From M3007 sp037445225 (GTDB lineage: Bacteria > Bacteroidota > Bacteroidia > Chitinophagales > Saprospiraceae): a stretch of DNA of 64,000 bases. The notes below the pieces were generated by a model. It searched no databases, was not told the origin of the DNA, and was given only the letters and a program-made list of their open reading frames with translations. Of this stretch, positions 33,029 through 41,693 are shown piece by piece. The number at the start of each line of letters is the position of its first letter. Within the stretch, counting starts at the first letter, position 1. The DNA is taken from NCBI GenBank assembly GCA_037445225.1, contig JBBIKW010000004.1, positions 185,090-249,089 on the forward strand, in the 5' to 3' direction. Both the position numbers and the translations under genes were made by a program.

Positions 33029-33763
33029 ATGAGATACATACCTTTTGCCGTCGCATTGTTTAGTTCAAGCGCAGTTTTAGCACAACAGAACTTGTTCAAT
33101 ATCCCATCAGGTGACGTCAACGATAAGAATAAGATCTTTTATCAACACCAACTCAATGTATACGGCAATAAATTTGAGTCAAAGGCGCATTTTGTTTACG
33201 GAATTGGCAAGGGTTGGGATATCGGCCTAAATTTAGTGGGCAAGGGAATTTACTTCAGTCCCGAGTGGCGCATCAGTTACAACGACGATCCCAATGAAGG
33301 TTCTCTCTACCCATTTCTGATGCCTACCATTCAGAAGCAGTTTAAGATCCGGGGAGATTTCCGACTTAACTTTGGCAGTCAGGTCGGGGCAAACCTAAGT
33401 TCCCGACTATCGAATAAAGAACCTTCCTTTTTTAACTATGGCCTCGGTGTGTTCTGTTTTATGGGAGGGAAAAGTAGGGTAATCGGCGGATTATATCACA
33501 CCAACAGAATGTTTGTCGGACAGGGAAATACTCTCGGTGTACTGATAGGCTATGAAATAAAGATCGCAAAAAGATTTTATCTGATGGGCGATTGGCTGAG
33601 TGGAAACAGCGACTCTTCAGCGGGTGTATTTGGTGCAATGTACAACATAGGCAAGAGAATGCAATTCTGTGGAGGTATACTGTTGCCAAACCCCAAAACG
33701 CCAAAACCTCATGGTGTGGTTTTGGAATTAAATATCATGAATTGGGACTTAAGTTTAGATTAA
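33029..33763 (+). CDS. AT-rich outer-membrane beta-barrel protein of unknown function
   Basis: About 244 residues with a signal peptide (MRYIPFAVALFSSSAVLAQQ). The mature part has repeated amphipathic strands (YQHQLNVYGNKFESKAHFVYG, GWDIGLNLVGKGIYFSPEWR, GLGVFCFMGG, VIGGLYHTNRMFVGQGNTLG, RFYLMGDWLSGNSDSS) and looks like a conserved Bacteroidota barrel family. The coding sequence is visibly AT-richer than the ATPase before it and the type IX client after it, which suggests recent transfer. The ATG at 33029 starts the signal peptide. Only 32 bp follow the ATPase stop. Confidence 0.75.
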   Translation: MRYIPFAVALFSSSAVLAQQNLFNIPSGDVNDKNKIFYQHQLNVYGNKFESKAHFVYGIGKGWDIGLNLVGKGIYFSPEWRISYNDDPNEGSLYPFLMPTIQKQFKIRGDFRLNFGSQVGANLSSRLSNKEPSFFNYGLGVFCFMGGKSRVIGGLYHTNRMFVGQGNTLGVLIGYEIKIAKRFYLMGDWLSGNSDSSAGVFGAMYNIGKRMQFCGGILLPNPKTPKPHGVVLELNIMNWDLSLD

Positions 33764-33907
33764 GTAGGGCAAATACTTTCCATAACAGCTCCTGTCCAAG
33801 AATATTGGTTAGGTGGTCAAGGTAAGCCTTGTATCCTCTGTTAAGGTTTAGGCACGATTTGACGGTGAGCCGCTTCGAAATCGACGCCTTCGGCTCCACA
33901 CAAAACG

Positions 33908-35956
33908 TTATCGGTATATGACTACGCGACGGGTTGTCGATGTGCCGTCGACGAACAGCCGTATGCAATAGGTACCCGGTGGCAGCACCTCCACCTCAAA
34001 GCGCTCGCTCAGCACTTCAGCGGCACGAAGGCGGCGGCGCTCCACTAGTTGCCCTAAGGGCGAGAGGAGCTCCAACACTACCTCTTCGGCCGGCTCGGAC
34101 AGCTCCAACTGCACCCACAGCGCCGAGCCCACGGGATTGGGATAAGCGCTGAACGATAGTGGGCGCGCGGCCTCCGTTACCCCTACGATTCGATCCACCC
34201 AGACTGTTCTGGACAGCGCGGGCACACAATAGCCCGCATCCGCTACCCAGAACGTATACGCCCCTTGGGCGAGCTGGGTCAACACCCGTTCGGTAGGCCC
34301 GTGTTCCCAAAAATAGCGATAGAGAGTTGGATCGTTCAAATACTGGGCCGCCCCGCCCGACGGTTGCAGCTCAATGACGCCGTTATTGCCGGGCGGGACG
34401 GTCTCGGGCGTCACCGTCACCGCCACCTGCAAATTAGGTAGTGTGGGCAACAGGACCACTCGGGTAGATGTACCCACCCAAAAACAGCCGCTGCTGTCCG
34501 GACGTGTGTTGGCTACCGTCGCCGCTCCAGGATGGAGGAGCGACCCGCGGCCCAAAACCACAGGCGTCAGATAATAGAGGCCAAAAGGCACCGTGTTGCC
34601 GTCGTTGCGAAACGCCGGTGTGCGCACCGTGGGATAAAACACCGTGCTTATCACACCTGGGACGTCCCCTGGCCAGATGTCGGTCGGTATGGGCTCAGAA
34701 GTAAGGCACCAAGCCAACCCAAATACGTCGCCTTCGGTTGGCAACGTAAAGGTGGCGGTATCTATTCCGACGTAGTACTCTACATAGGCGTTGAGGCATA
34801 CCATCCCGTCGTGTCCGACGAAGAAGGAGCCGGCATTCCCTTGGGCGCAGCTCACCTCGGGGATACGCGTTACCTGAATACAGAACTCGCCCTTTGCCGG
34901 CCCGTTGGAGCCGCGAAAGCCGTCTACCATGAGGTAGTAACGCCGTCCGGCTTCCAGAGCGACCACCATGCCTGCGCGCCGATCGACAATGCCCTGCGGT
35001 GCGTAGTCGTCGCTGCAGGCGACCACTTCTTGCTTCGTACAGTCGTCTCCGGTCAGCAACAACATCTGGGTGTTGCCGGGTATCCCCTGGTCGGTGCCGA
35101 TATAGTTGCCAGCCGTACAGGGCACCGTCTGGATCTCAAAACGCCCCAGCTCGCCCACAAAGGTGAACCACAGCGTGCCGTCCAAGAAGTCGGGTTCACC
35201 GGCAGGCCCTTCCTCCCAGCAGAAGACTGCCGGGTCGGTATCGGCTACCGTGGCTTGGGTGTTGTCGAACACCAGTGAAGTAGTCGCCGCGCCGGGCGGC
35301 TGTCGAAACAGCGGGCTAAGGTCGTATGCCGTCTGGCAGGCGTCGGCAAGGAGGTTGCTCTCCGTAAACAATTCGATATCGTCTATTTTCCAGTGATACT
35401 CATAGTTGCCCCGCCAGCGAAAGCGAAGCCGCACCTGAGGTTGGCCGTCGGCCCACGGCAAGGGCACCTCAACCCAACCCTCGAAGGGAAGGTTGGGCGG
35501 GTGGCCCTCGAAGAGCGGCTGATAGTGATACGTGATGCCATCGGTGCTGACGCCCACCTCAGCTACTGTACCTGTGGGCTGGTAGTACAGGTACTGCGTG
35601 TAAAACCGCATATGCACCCTCGTGTGCAGGCTACAGTCAACCGTCCGATTGACGTTCTCCAGCCAAACGTCGTGCGGCACAGGGTGATTGGCGTGCGAGT
35701 TGAAGAGGAAATAGCCGTCCGCCGCCGAGGGCGCTCCAAAAGGCGGAACACTCGCATCCACATAGCCCGCCGCCGAATCGTCGCTCCACTCCCATCGAGA
35801 GGCACCCGCATTGGTACCCGACGAAGACCAATTCGACGTTGCTATAAACCCATCGTCGAAGTGCTCCGACCAGAAGACCTGGGCACTCACCACGGAAATA
35901 CGGCCCACTAACCCCGCGGCGATGAGCCAGAGCGATATTCGGCTAAGAAATCTCAT
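33908..35956 (-). CDS. Secreted protein with type A type IX sorting domain
   Basis: 682 residues. Signal peptide MRFLSRISLWLIAAGLVGRI, then a MAM/laminin-G-like sandwich (WSEHFDDGFIATSNWSSSG ... FRWRGNYEYHWKIDDIELF), two PPC-like beta domains (DGTLWFTFVGELGRFEIQT; GRRYYLMVDGFRG), and a C-terminal sorting domain (AYPNPVGSALWVQLEL ... PPGTYCIRLFVDGTSTTRRVVIYR). The last motif is the type A CTD that is cleaved or anchored by the type IX system. About ten Cys occur in the middle. No enzyme domain is visible; an adhesin or matrix protein is possible. Confidence 0.88.
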   Translation of the reverse strand: MRFLSRISLWLIAAGLVGRISVVSAQVFWSEHFDDGFIATSNWSSSGTNAGASRWEWSDDSAAGYVDASVPPFGAPSAADGYFLFNSHANHPVPHDVWLENVNRTVDCSLHTRVHMRFYTQYLYYQPTGTVAEVGVSTDGITYHYQPLFEGHPPNLPFEGWVEVPLPWADGQPQVRLRFRWRGNYEYHWKIDDIELFTESNLLADACQTAYDLSPLFRQPPGAATTSLVFDNTQATVADTDPAVFCWEEGPAGEPDFLDGTLWFTFVGELGRFEIQTVPCTAGNYIGTDQGIPGNTQMLLLTGDDCTKQEVVACSDDYAPQGIVDRRAGMVVALEAGRRYYLMVDGFRGSNGPAKGEFCIQVTRIPEVSCAQGNAGSFFVGHDGMVCLNAYVEYYVGIDTATFTLPTEGDVFGLAWCLTSEPIPTDIWPGDVPGVISTVFYPTVRTPAFRNDGNTVPFGLYYLTPVVLGRGSLLHPGAATVANTRPDSSGCFWVGTSTRVVLLPTLPNLQVAVTVTPETVPPGNNGVIELQPSGGAAQYLNDPTLYRYFWEHGPTERVLTQLAQGAYTFWVADAGYCVPALSRTVWVDRIVGVTEAARPLSFSAYPNPVGSALWVQLELSEPAEEVVLELLSPLGQLVERRRLRAAEVLSERFEVEVLPPGTYCIRLFVDGTSTTRRVVIYR

Positions 35957-36079
35957 GCGCTGTTATTTCTTCAATGGTTCGTGAATGAATCAAGCAGCTG
36001 ATTGGGTATAAAAGTGGGAGTTCTCTGATTTTGGGGTTGTTTTGTAACTATAGTTGTTGCGAGCCCATAAGGCGGAATA

Positions 36080-36510
36080 TTATCGTTGAATATGCTCACA
36101 GGTCCACTGAAAGGATGGAGGCATTCTTTCCTAATGTTAGAAATAAAACCACCTACTCAGGCATATGCCTGTTCGCCTTTCAGCATATGGAAACAAGCTG
36201 CCACCCTTAATTCAGTCTCAGCAGGACGAATATCCCGCTTTGCCAGATTGTTGGTAAAGGGAACGCATTGATGTCGGGCAAAAGCCAATACCGCTTTCCA
36301 CTTCTTTTTCAGGCCATCGCCGAAAGGCAGACAGCGACTGTTGCGGCTGTTTTGGTTGAGTTGACGCTCAAGCTTCAACACCTTGTTTTGCAACAGGGCG
36401 ATGATTACCAACCATTGGTGGATCAGCGCATGGCATTCTTCTATGATGGAAGACAGTTTCATCTTAGCCTTTTTACAAAGGTATGAGATCTTTTGGAATG
36501 AAGAAGGCAA
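36080..36510 (-). pseudogene. IS66-family transposase remnant (internal deletion)
   Basis: Read on the minus strand from 36510, the frame gives the IS66 N-terminal coiled-coil motif (LLQNKVLKLERQLNQNSRNS then DGLKKK) joined directly to the C-terminal motif (VPFTNNLAKRDIRP, ELRVAACFHMLKGEQAYA). The whole central catalytic part is missing. An in-frame TGA (36157-36159) replaces what would be Arg, after which the frame continues with VGGFISNIRKECLHPF, the normal IS66 ending. So the element is dead. No terminal inverted repeats or accessory tnpA/tnpB genes were found. Confidence 0.8.
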
Positions 36511-36552
36511 AAAACCTAAATATTACAAATGGCTGGGCATACGAGAGATCGA

Positions 36553-36623
36553 ACAAATGCACCATTCAACCCCGGCTTCGGAGGAGCCAAACATTTGTAG
36601 ACCGGACAAATGCATCATTCAAC
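36553..36623. repeat. REP-like hairpin with a repeated ACAAATG motif
   Basis: ACAAATG (36553-36559) pairs with CATTTGT (36592-36598), enclosing an inner GGCT/AGCC stem. Eight bases further on ACAAATGCATCATTCAAC (36606-36623) repeats the left arm ACAAATGCACCATTCAAC (36553-36570) with one change. The arrangement looks like a mobile or REP-type palindrome and lies beside the IS66 remnant. Confidence 0.45.
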
Positions 36624-37041
36624 AGTATAGAGAAGCGGGGCATGCTTTTGCGGGAAAGAAGCGAACCCATCGCCTTAGCAAAGGTATTCTGTTCGATGAA
36701 ATTTCGATGGTACCGCCTTATTGAGAGGTCGTTCAAGATGTGGATTTTATGTTTTGCTCTCCAAAAGCGCGCGCAAATGTCGCAGCCGACCGCTGTGCGC
36801 TATCTCCTCGTCGGAGAGAGAAAGGCCCCTCAGCTGCGCGCCCCATCTCTACTGAGGACAACGGCTGCACTTCTTTGGGCTACTTCTCTCCTTAAGTCGC
36901 ATTGCTCTTGCCCCACCTCGATAGGCACCTTTCGTAACTCTTTTCCGTTTTCGAGCATAATGCAGATGTGCTCACTACACCAAAGTCCCTCCCTGTGAGG
37001 AACGCCTTTGCAAACCATAACGTACTAAAAAAGAAAAAGAT
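36624..37041. other. 418-bp stretch without a recognisable gene
   Basis: Open frames here on both strands have no conserved look and change frame within a decayed neighbourhood. Nothing was identified except A-rich sequence just before the lipoprotein pseudogene at 37042. Confidence 0.3.
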
Positions 37042-37879
37042 ATGAAAAGGCCCTCTGCCGTTTTGGCCTTTCTGCTCACTTCGTCCCTCATCGGACTTTT
37101 GTCCTCCTGTAACACCTACTCCGTTCGCGTAAGCGACCCCAACGAGCTGTACCCCTTAAAAGAACTGCCGGAAGAGATAACCTCCGGCATATACTAGGAT
37201 GAGGAAGGAGAAGAAGTGGAAGATATGTGGAATTTTCCCGAAATCTTGGAAAACATCGGGTGGCTCACTGTCCATCGAGTGAACTCAGAGGAGGTGCATT
37301 TTCGCTACTTTCAGAGTATCCCCGCTGTCCTTTTACCCGAATTTTTGGCTTATGTCCAACGAGCCGGGAAAGACAACGGGGGACAGATCGTCTATGAGGA
37401 GTCTTTTATTGAGATTACCTATGTTCCCGAAGCGGCAGAACCAAACACCGTAAAGACCTACCGGTTAGAGCGCAGAGATGACGCATACCACTTGCAAGGA
37501 AAATAATGTATTTTTTGATATCACACTGAATCTGAGGGAACAATCCTTAACCTTTTATCATGCAGGTCAACAAGAAACACCAACAAGCGGTCCTCTATCT
37601 CTGACAAAGCAGGGGCCTCGTACTTACTTTTACTATCGCGAGAGAAGCGACCCAGAGCAAAGCGAAGAAGTCGCCGATATATGGGGAGTATTCGTTATAG
37701 AGTTCCTGCCGGATGGCGACTTTAGGTTCTATGCCGGCGAAATAAGGGATACGGAGGGGTTTGACAGAATTCTGACTCCTGAAATGCTGGGGGAAGCCCG
37801 CGTTATTCGACCCGAGCAGATCGATGCAACTATCGATAGCGGTACGTTGTCCGTCATTCACTTTCATAGGTGGAGATGA
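37042..37879 (+). pseudogene. Lipoprotein gene with amber stop and frameshift
   Basis: The frame from ATG 37042 gives a lipoprotein signal (MKRPSAVLAFLLTSSLIGLL then SSC at residues 21-23). It runs 51 codons, meets an in-frame TAG at 37195-37197, and continues in the same frame (DEEGEEVEDMWNFPEILENI ... YRLERRDDAYHLQGK) to 37506. The sequence then goes on plausibly in another frame (NVFFDITLNLREQSLTFYH ... LSVIHFHRWR) to 37879, implying a shift near an AAAA run at 37500-37503. The intact product would be ~279 residues. The family is not recognised. It is either a decayed gene, or a product of two lesions of which at least the frameshift might be a sequencing error. Confidence 0.65.
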
Positions 37880-37986
37880 GGCGGCGACAAGCTGCCGTCG
37901 CTGGGCCGAGACAAAAGGCAGCGGCAGAAATGCCCTTTTCACGGGGGCAGGAGGGCGACATGTCCTTAAGGGGGCGATCCCCCTCT

Positions 37987-39627
37987 TTACACTTGAATAA
38001 CGCCGACATTGAACTTTTCGACAGGGGCTCCGTTAGCCATTTCAATGCCCATGCTGATCCAGCGGCGCGTCTCGCGCGGGTCGATGATGGCGTCTACCCA
38101 CAGGCGAGCGGCGGCGTAGTAGGGCGTGGTTTGGGCCTCATAGCGGGCCTTTATTTGCTCGTAGAGCGCTTTTTCGGCTTCGGGGTCGGGGGCTTGGCCC
38201 TTGTCTTTGAGCGACTGCACCTGGATCTGGGTGAGTACTTTGGCAGCCTGGTCTCCGCCCATGACGGCGATCTTGGCGGTGGGCCAAGCGACGATGAGCC
38301 GAGGGTCATACGCTTTGCCGCACATGGCATAGTTGCCGGCGCCGAAGGAGTTGCCGACGATGACGCTGAACTTGGGGACGGTGGAGTTGGCCACGGCATT
38401 GACCATTTTGGCGCCGTCCTTGATGATGCCGCCGTGCTCGGAGCGCGTGCCGACCATGAAGCCGGTGACGTCGTGGAAAAAGACCAAGGGAATCTTTTTC
38501 TGGTTGCAGTTGAGGATGAAGCGCGTGGCCTTGTCGGCCGAGTCGGAATAGATGACGCCGCCGAATTGGATTTCGCCCTTGGCGTTTTTCACCACCTGAC
38601 GGTTGTTGGCGACGATGCCCACGGCCCAGCCATCGATGCGCGCGTAGGCGGTGATGATGGTTTTGCCGTAGTGCTCTTTGTACTGCACTAAGTGGCCGTC
38701 ATCGACGATGCGGCGCAGCAGCTCAACAGTGTCGTAGGGTTTAGCGCCGTTTTCGGGGTAGATCTCGAAGAGGTCGCTGGGATTGCCGTACGGCGGACGG
38801 GGCGTTGTTCGGTCGAAGCCAGCCGAGTAGCATTGGCCCAACTTATCTATCAGTTCCTTGATGGTGTCTAAGCACGTCTTGTCGTCGGGCATCTTGTAGT
38901 CGGTGACGCCCGAGATTTCCGAATGAGTAGCGGCGCCGCCGAGAGTTTCCTTGTCGACCTGCTCGCCGATGGCGGCCTTGACCAGGTAAGGGCCGGCTAA
39001 GAAGACGGAGCCGGTGCCCTCGACGATGAGCGCCTCGTCCGACATGATGGGCAAATAAGCCCCACCGGCCACGCAGGCGCCCATGATGGCGGCGATTTGC
39101 GGCACGCCGGCGGCCGACAGGCGGGCATTGTTTCGGAAGATGCGGCCGAAATGCTCTTTGTCGGGAAAGATCTCGTCCTGCATGGGCAGGTAAACGCCGG
39201 CGCTATCGACCAGATAAATGATGGGCAGGCGGTTTTCCATGGCGATTTCCTGAGCGCGCAGGTTTTTCTTGCCGGTGATGGGAAACCACGCCCCGGCCTT
39301 TACCGTGGCGTCGTTGGCCACCACGATGACCTGACGACCGCGCACATAGCCGATGACGACCACCACGCCGCCGGCCGGACAACCGCCGTGCTCGGCATAC
39401 ATCTCGTAGCCGGCAAAGGCGCCTATCTCAAGGCGCGGCCTATCGGGGTCGAGCAGGTAATCGATGCGCTCGCGCGCAGTCATCTTGCCCTCTTGGTGCA
39501 GCTTTTCGATGCGCTTTTTGCCGCCTCCTAAGGCGATCTGCTCCAAGAGACGATTCATCTTGCCCACGGCCAGCCGCATCGCGTCGGCATTCTTTTCCGC
39601 TTCAGCATTTATCGATGTATTGGGCAT
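37987..39627 (-). CDS. Acyl-CoA carboxylase beta subunit (methylcrotonyl-CoA type)
   Basis: Biotin-dependent carboxyltransferase subunit of about 546 residues. Features include GGKKRIEKLHQEGKMTARERI near the N-terminus, ANDATVKAGAWFPITGKKNLRAQEIA, PIIYLVDSAGVYLPMQDEIF with DKEHFGRIFRNNARLSA, and the second crotonase-like half (FFHDVTGFMVGTRSEHGGII, GAGNYAMCGKAYDPRLIVAW). The 'AGVYLPMQDEIFPDKEHFG' signature favours the methylcrotonyl-CoA group (leucine breakdown) over propionyl-CoA; this is inferred. The biotin/carboxylase alpha subunit is not adjacent. The ATG at 39627 is chosen; the frame is open to 39723. Confidence 0.9.
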   Translation of the reverse strand: MPNTSINAEAEKNADAMRLAVGKMNRLLEQIALGGGKKRIEKLHQEGKMTARERIDYLLDPDRPRLEIGAFAGYEMYAEHGGCPAGGVVVVIGYVRGRQVIVVANDATVKAGAWFPITGKKNLRAQEIAMENRLPIIYLVDSAGVYLPMQDEIFPDKEHFGRIFRNNARLSAAGVPQIAAIMGACVAGGAYLPIMSDEALIVEGTGSVFLAGPYLVKAAIGEQVDKETLGGAATHSEISGVTDYKMPDDKTCLDTIKELIDKLGQCYSAGFDRTTPRPPYGNPSDLFEIYPENGAKPYDTVELLRRIVDDGHLVQYKEHYGKTIITAYARIDGWAVGIVANNRQVVKNAKGEIQFGGVIYSDSADKATRFILNCNQKKIPLVFFHDVTGFMVGTRSEHGGIIKDGAKMVNAVANSTVPKFSVIVGNSFGAGNYAMCGKAYDPRLIVAWPTAKIAVMGGDQAAKVLTQIQVQSLKDKGQAPDPEAEKALYEQIKARYEAQTTPYYAAARLWVDAIIDPRETRRWISMGIEMANGAPVEKFNVGVIQV

Positions 39628-39723
39628 AAGCAATCGCGCTTTTAGTGTTCCGCAAAGAACAGCAGTAGTCGCCACATCTTCAGCATCATCTCCGCACTGA
39701 CCTATCGGGCAAGCGAAAACCAC

Positions 39724-39762
39724 ACAAAATGGGCCCGCAATGCATGTGCAGAGGCGGGCCCA
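39724..39762 (-). terminator. Terminator of the DUF2911 gene
   Basis: A 9-bp perfect stem TGGGCCCGC/GCGGGCCCA (39730-39738 with 39754-39762) is followed on the minus strand by ATTTTG. It lies 30 bases after the stop at 39792. Confidence 0.6.
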
Positions 39763-39791
39763 TCGGAGTCGAGCTCAATTGACCCGATGTG

Positions 39792-40649
39792 CTACAGCTT
39801 CTTTTTCCACTCGGCAATAGACTCTTCGTTCATGCGCGGATAGTCGGTGTTGCCGTCGGCCTTGGCCAGCTCAGTACTGCGGTTGGCTACAGCGATGGCT
39901 TCTTGATAGCGCCCCAACTTGGCCAAGATGTTGGCCTTCAAGCGCAACACCCAGAACTTTTCGCCCGCCATCTCCAAATTTTTGTTGACCCACTCCAAGG
40001 CTTGCTCCATATCCTTGCCTTCTTCGTAATAGTAACGAGCCGCAGCGTAGTAGTCGCCCGCCTTAGGGCCGGCCAACGTCGACTTGATGTCGGCCATCAC
40101 TTTGGAGTCGGTATCGACTTGTAAGGGGATGACCACCTTCGTGTTTTCCCATACCAGCTCCAAGTCGGCGCTGCTGTTGGTCAGGTTGCCGATGTTGATG
40201 GTGAAGGTCTCCACTTTTTCGGCCACCGTTTTTGCGGGCACCTGAAAGCGCGCAGCGACATCCTCTTCCTTGAACGACTTAGCGTCGGGCACCCCCCAGA
40301 AGGATGTATTCTTATAGAAGACAATCGTCCATTCTTTCTCGCCGGGAATGGTGTAGAGCGCATAGGTGCCCTTGGGCAGGTTGACGTAGTTGACCTTGAC
40401 CTCATCGCTGAAGGTAATCTTGGTGGACGCATTTGCACCGGTGCGCCACATTTCGCCGTAGGGCACCAAGCCGCCGAAGATCTTGCGCCCTCGAATGCTG
40501 GGCCGCGAATACTCCACATCGACCTTAACCAAACCCACCGTTTGGCTCAAGGTACCCAATGGGCTGGGCTGCGGCACTTTGATCTGCGCGTAGAGGGAAG
40601 CTCCTCCCAACAAAAAGACAAAAGCGAGCGTTTGCAGTGCGTTTTTCAT
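39792..40649 (-). CDS. DUF2911 protein with TPR-like tail
   Basis: 285 residues with a signal peptide (MKNALQTLAFVFLLGGASLYAQ). The DUF2911 domain occupies roughly residues 30-170 (SQTVGLVKVDVEYSRPSIRG, PYGEMWRTGANASTKITFSD, YALYTIPGEKEWTIVFYK). The C-terminal ~90 residues are TPR-like helices (AARYYYEEGKDMEQALEWVN, GRYQEAIAVANRSTELAKA). The domain is common in Bacteroidota exported proteins, with no known function. It has its own terminator before the carboxylase gene. Confidence 0.9.
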   Translation of the reverse strand: MKNALQTLAFVFLLGGASLYAQIKVPQPSPLGTLSQTVGLVKVDVEYSRPSIRGRKIFGGLVPYGEMWRTGANASTKITFSDEVKVNYVNLPKGTYALYTIPGEKEWTIVFYKNTSFWGVPDAKSFKEEDVAARFQVPAKTVAEKVETFTINIGNLTNSSADLELVWENTKVVIPLQVDTDSKVMADIKSTLAGPKAGDYYAAARYYYEEGKDMEQALEWVNKNLEMAGEKFWVLRLKANILAKLGRYQEAIAVANRSTELAKADGNTDYPRMNEESIAEWKKKL

Positions 40650-40941
40650 ATTGCATGCTATAGGTTTTAGTGAAAAAATTGCGATCGGTGTTGTAACAAC
40701 GGAAGGCGTTGAAAGGTTATCTGCGGCCCATTGATAAAGGGCCTTTCACAGAGAAAGCGTTGACCAGTGTTGCGGAGAATATTTTTTGCGCCCATATTTG
40801 TGCCATAAAAGCAAGCGCAGTGTATAGACATCCAAAAAGGTGTTTTTGTTGTTTAAAGCAAGGTGATGCATTTTTTATCCTCAGGTGAACGAAACAAATG
40901 GAGGCGATGCGGTATCTCAGGGAATAAAACACGCTGAACAT

Positions 40942-41604
40942 ATGACTGCCCAAATGCTCATGGCCCAAGAGATTCCTCCCTTGCGGATGGACCAAACGGG
41001 TAAGGATGCTTTTCGCGCCTTAAGCGATTACCACGTGCATCACCTGCCGGTGGTGCAAGACGGGCGGCTGGTAGGGCTTTTGTCGGAAGAAGATATTTTC
41101 AACCACAAGCTATACGAGCCCATTTCGGAATACGATTTTTCGATGCTGCGCCGCTACTTTGTGCGCCACACCGACCACGTCTTCGACGTGATGCGCGTTA
41201 TGGGCGAGCATCGGCTCACCGTCATTCCGGTGGTAGACGACGCGAACAACTACTTGGGTCTCATCACGTTGGGCGATTTATTGCGCTTTTTTGCGCACAC
41301 TGCCTCTCTCACAGAGCCGGGCAGCGTGTTGGTATTGGAAGTGGCGCGGCGCGACTACTCGCTGGCCATGCTGGCCCGCATCGTGGAGGAAGAAAACGCC
41401 AAGATTTTGGCTGCCTTCGTCACTTCTACGCCCGACAACGACTGCTTGGAAGTGACGCTGAAGATCAGCACCCAAAACCTCGGTCGGGTGTTGGCTGCCT
41501 TACACCGATACGAGTATTCGGTGAAACACAGCTTTGCGGAGTCGGACTACATCGATGCGTTGCGCGAGCGGTACGACTCGCTCATGGCGTATTTGAACGT
41601 GTAA
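40942..41604 (+). CDS. CBS-pair protein with ACT-like C-terminus
   Basis: About 220 residues. Two CBS motifs (PPLRMDQTGKDAFRALSDY ... HHLPVVQDGRLVGLLSEEDI; HVFDVMRVMGEHRLTVIPVVDD ... YLGLITLGDLLRFF) form a Bateman module that typically binds adenine nucleotides. The C-terminal ~75 residues (GSVLVLEVARRDYSLAMLARI ... LEVTLKISTQNLGRVLAALHRY) look ACT-like. Cytosolic and probably regulatory; no partner gene is obvious. The ATG at 40942 is used; an in-frame GTG at 40885 has no conserved extension. It starts a convergent pair with the receptor gene below. Confidence 0.85.
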   Translation: MTAQMLMAQEIPPLRMDQTGKDAFRALSDYHVHHLPVVQDGRLVGLLSEEDIFNHKLYEPISEYDFSMLRRYFVRHTDHVFDVMRVMGEHRLTVIPVVDDANNYLGLITLGDLLRFFAHTASLTEPGSVLVLEVARRDYSLAMLARIVEEENAKILAAFVTSTPDNDCLEVTLKISTQNLGRVLAALHRYEYSVKHSFAESDYIDALRERYDSLMAYLNV

Positions 41605-41608
41605 AGTA

Positions 41609-41636
41609 GGCCGCCTCTCCCGTTGGAGAAGCGGCC
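41609..41636. terminator. Hairpin between convergent genes
   Basis: GGCCGCCTCTCC and GGAGAAGCGGCC form a 12-position stem with one mismatch and a CGTT loop, 5 bases after the CBS gene stop. No T run follows on either strand, so termination would be weak or would need another mechanism. Confidence 0.4.
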
Positions 41637-41693
41637 CTGGTCGTGCCGGGTGCCGCAAGTGGCCGCCGACACCTTTCTAAGAGGAAGCTTTAC

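Noticed and set aside
36483..36998. Plus-strand frame of 171 codons in the decayed region
   Set aside because: It spans the REP-like hairpin and a region with no codon bias; the translation is low in structure and matches nothing I recognise.
36830..37018. Minus-strand frame of 62 codons before the lipoprotein pseudogene
   Set aside because: Short, no family, no promoter box, and inside a decayed stretch.
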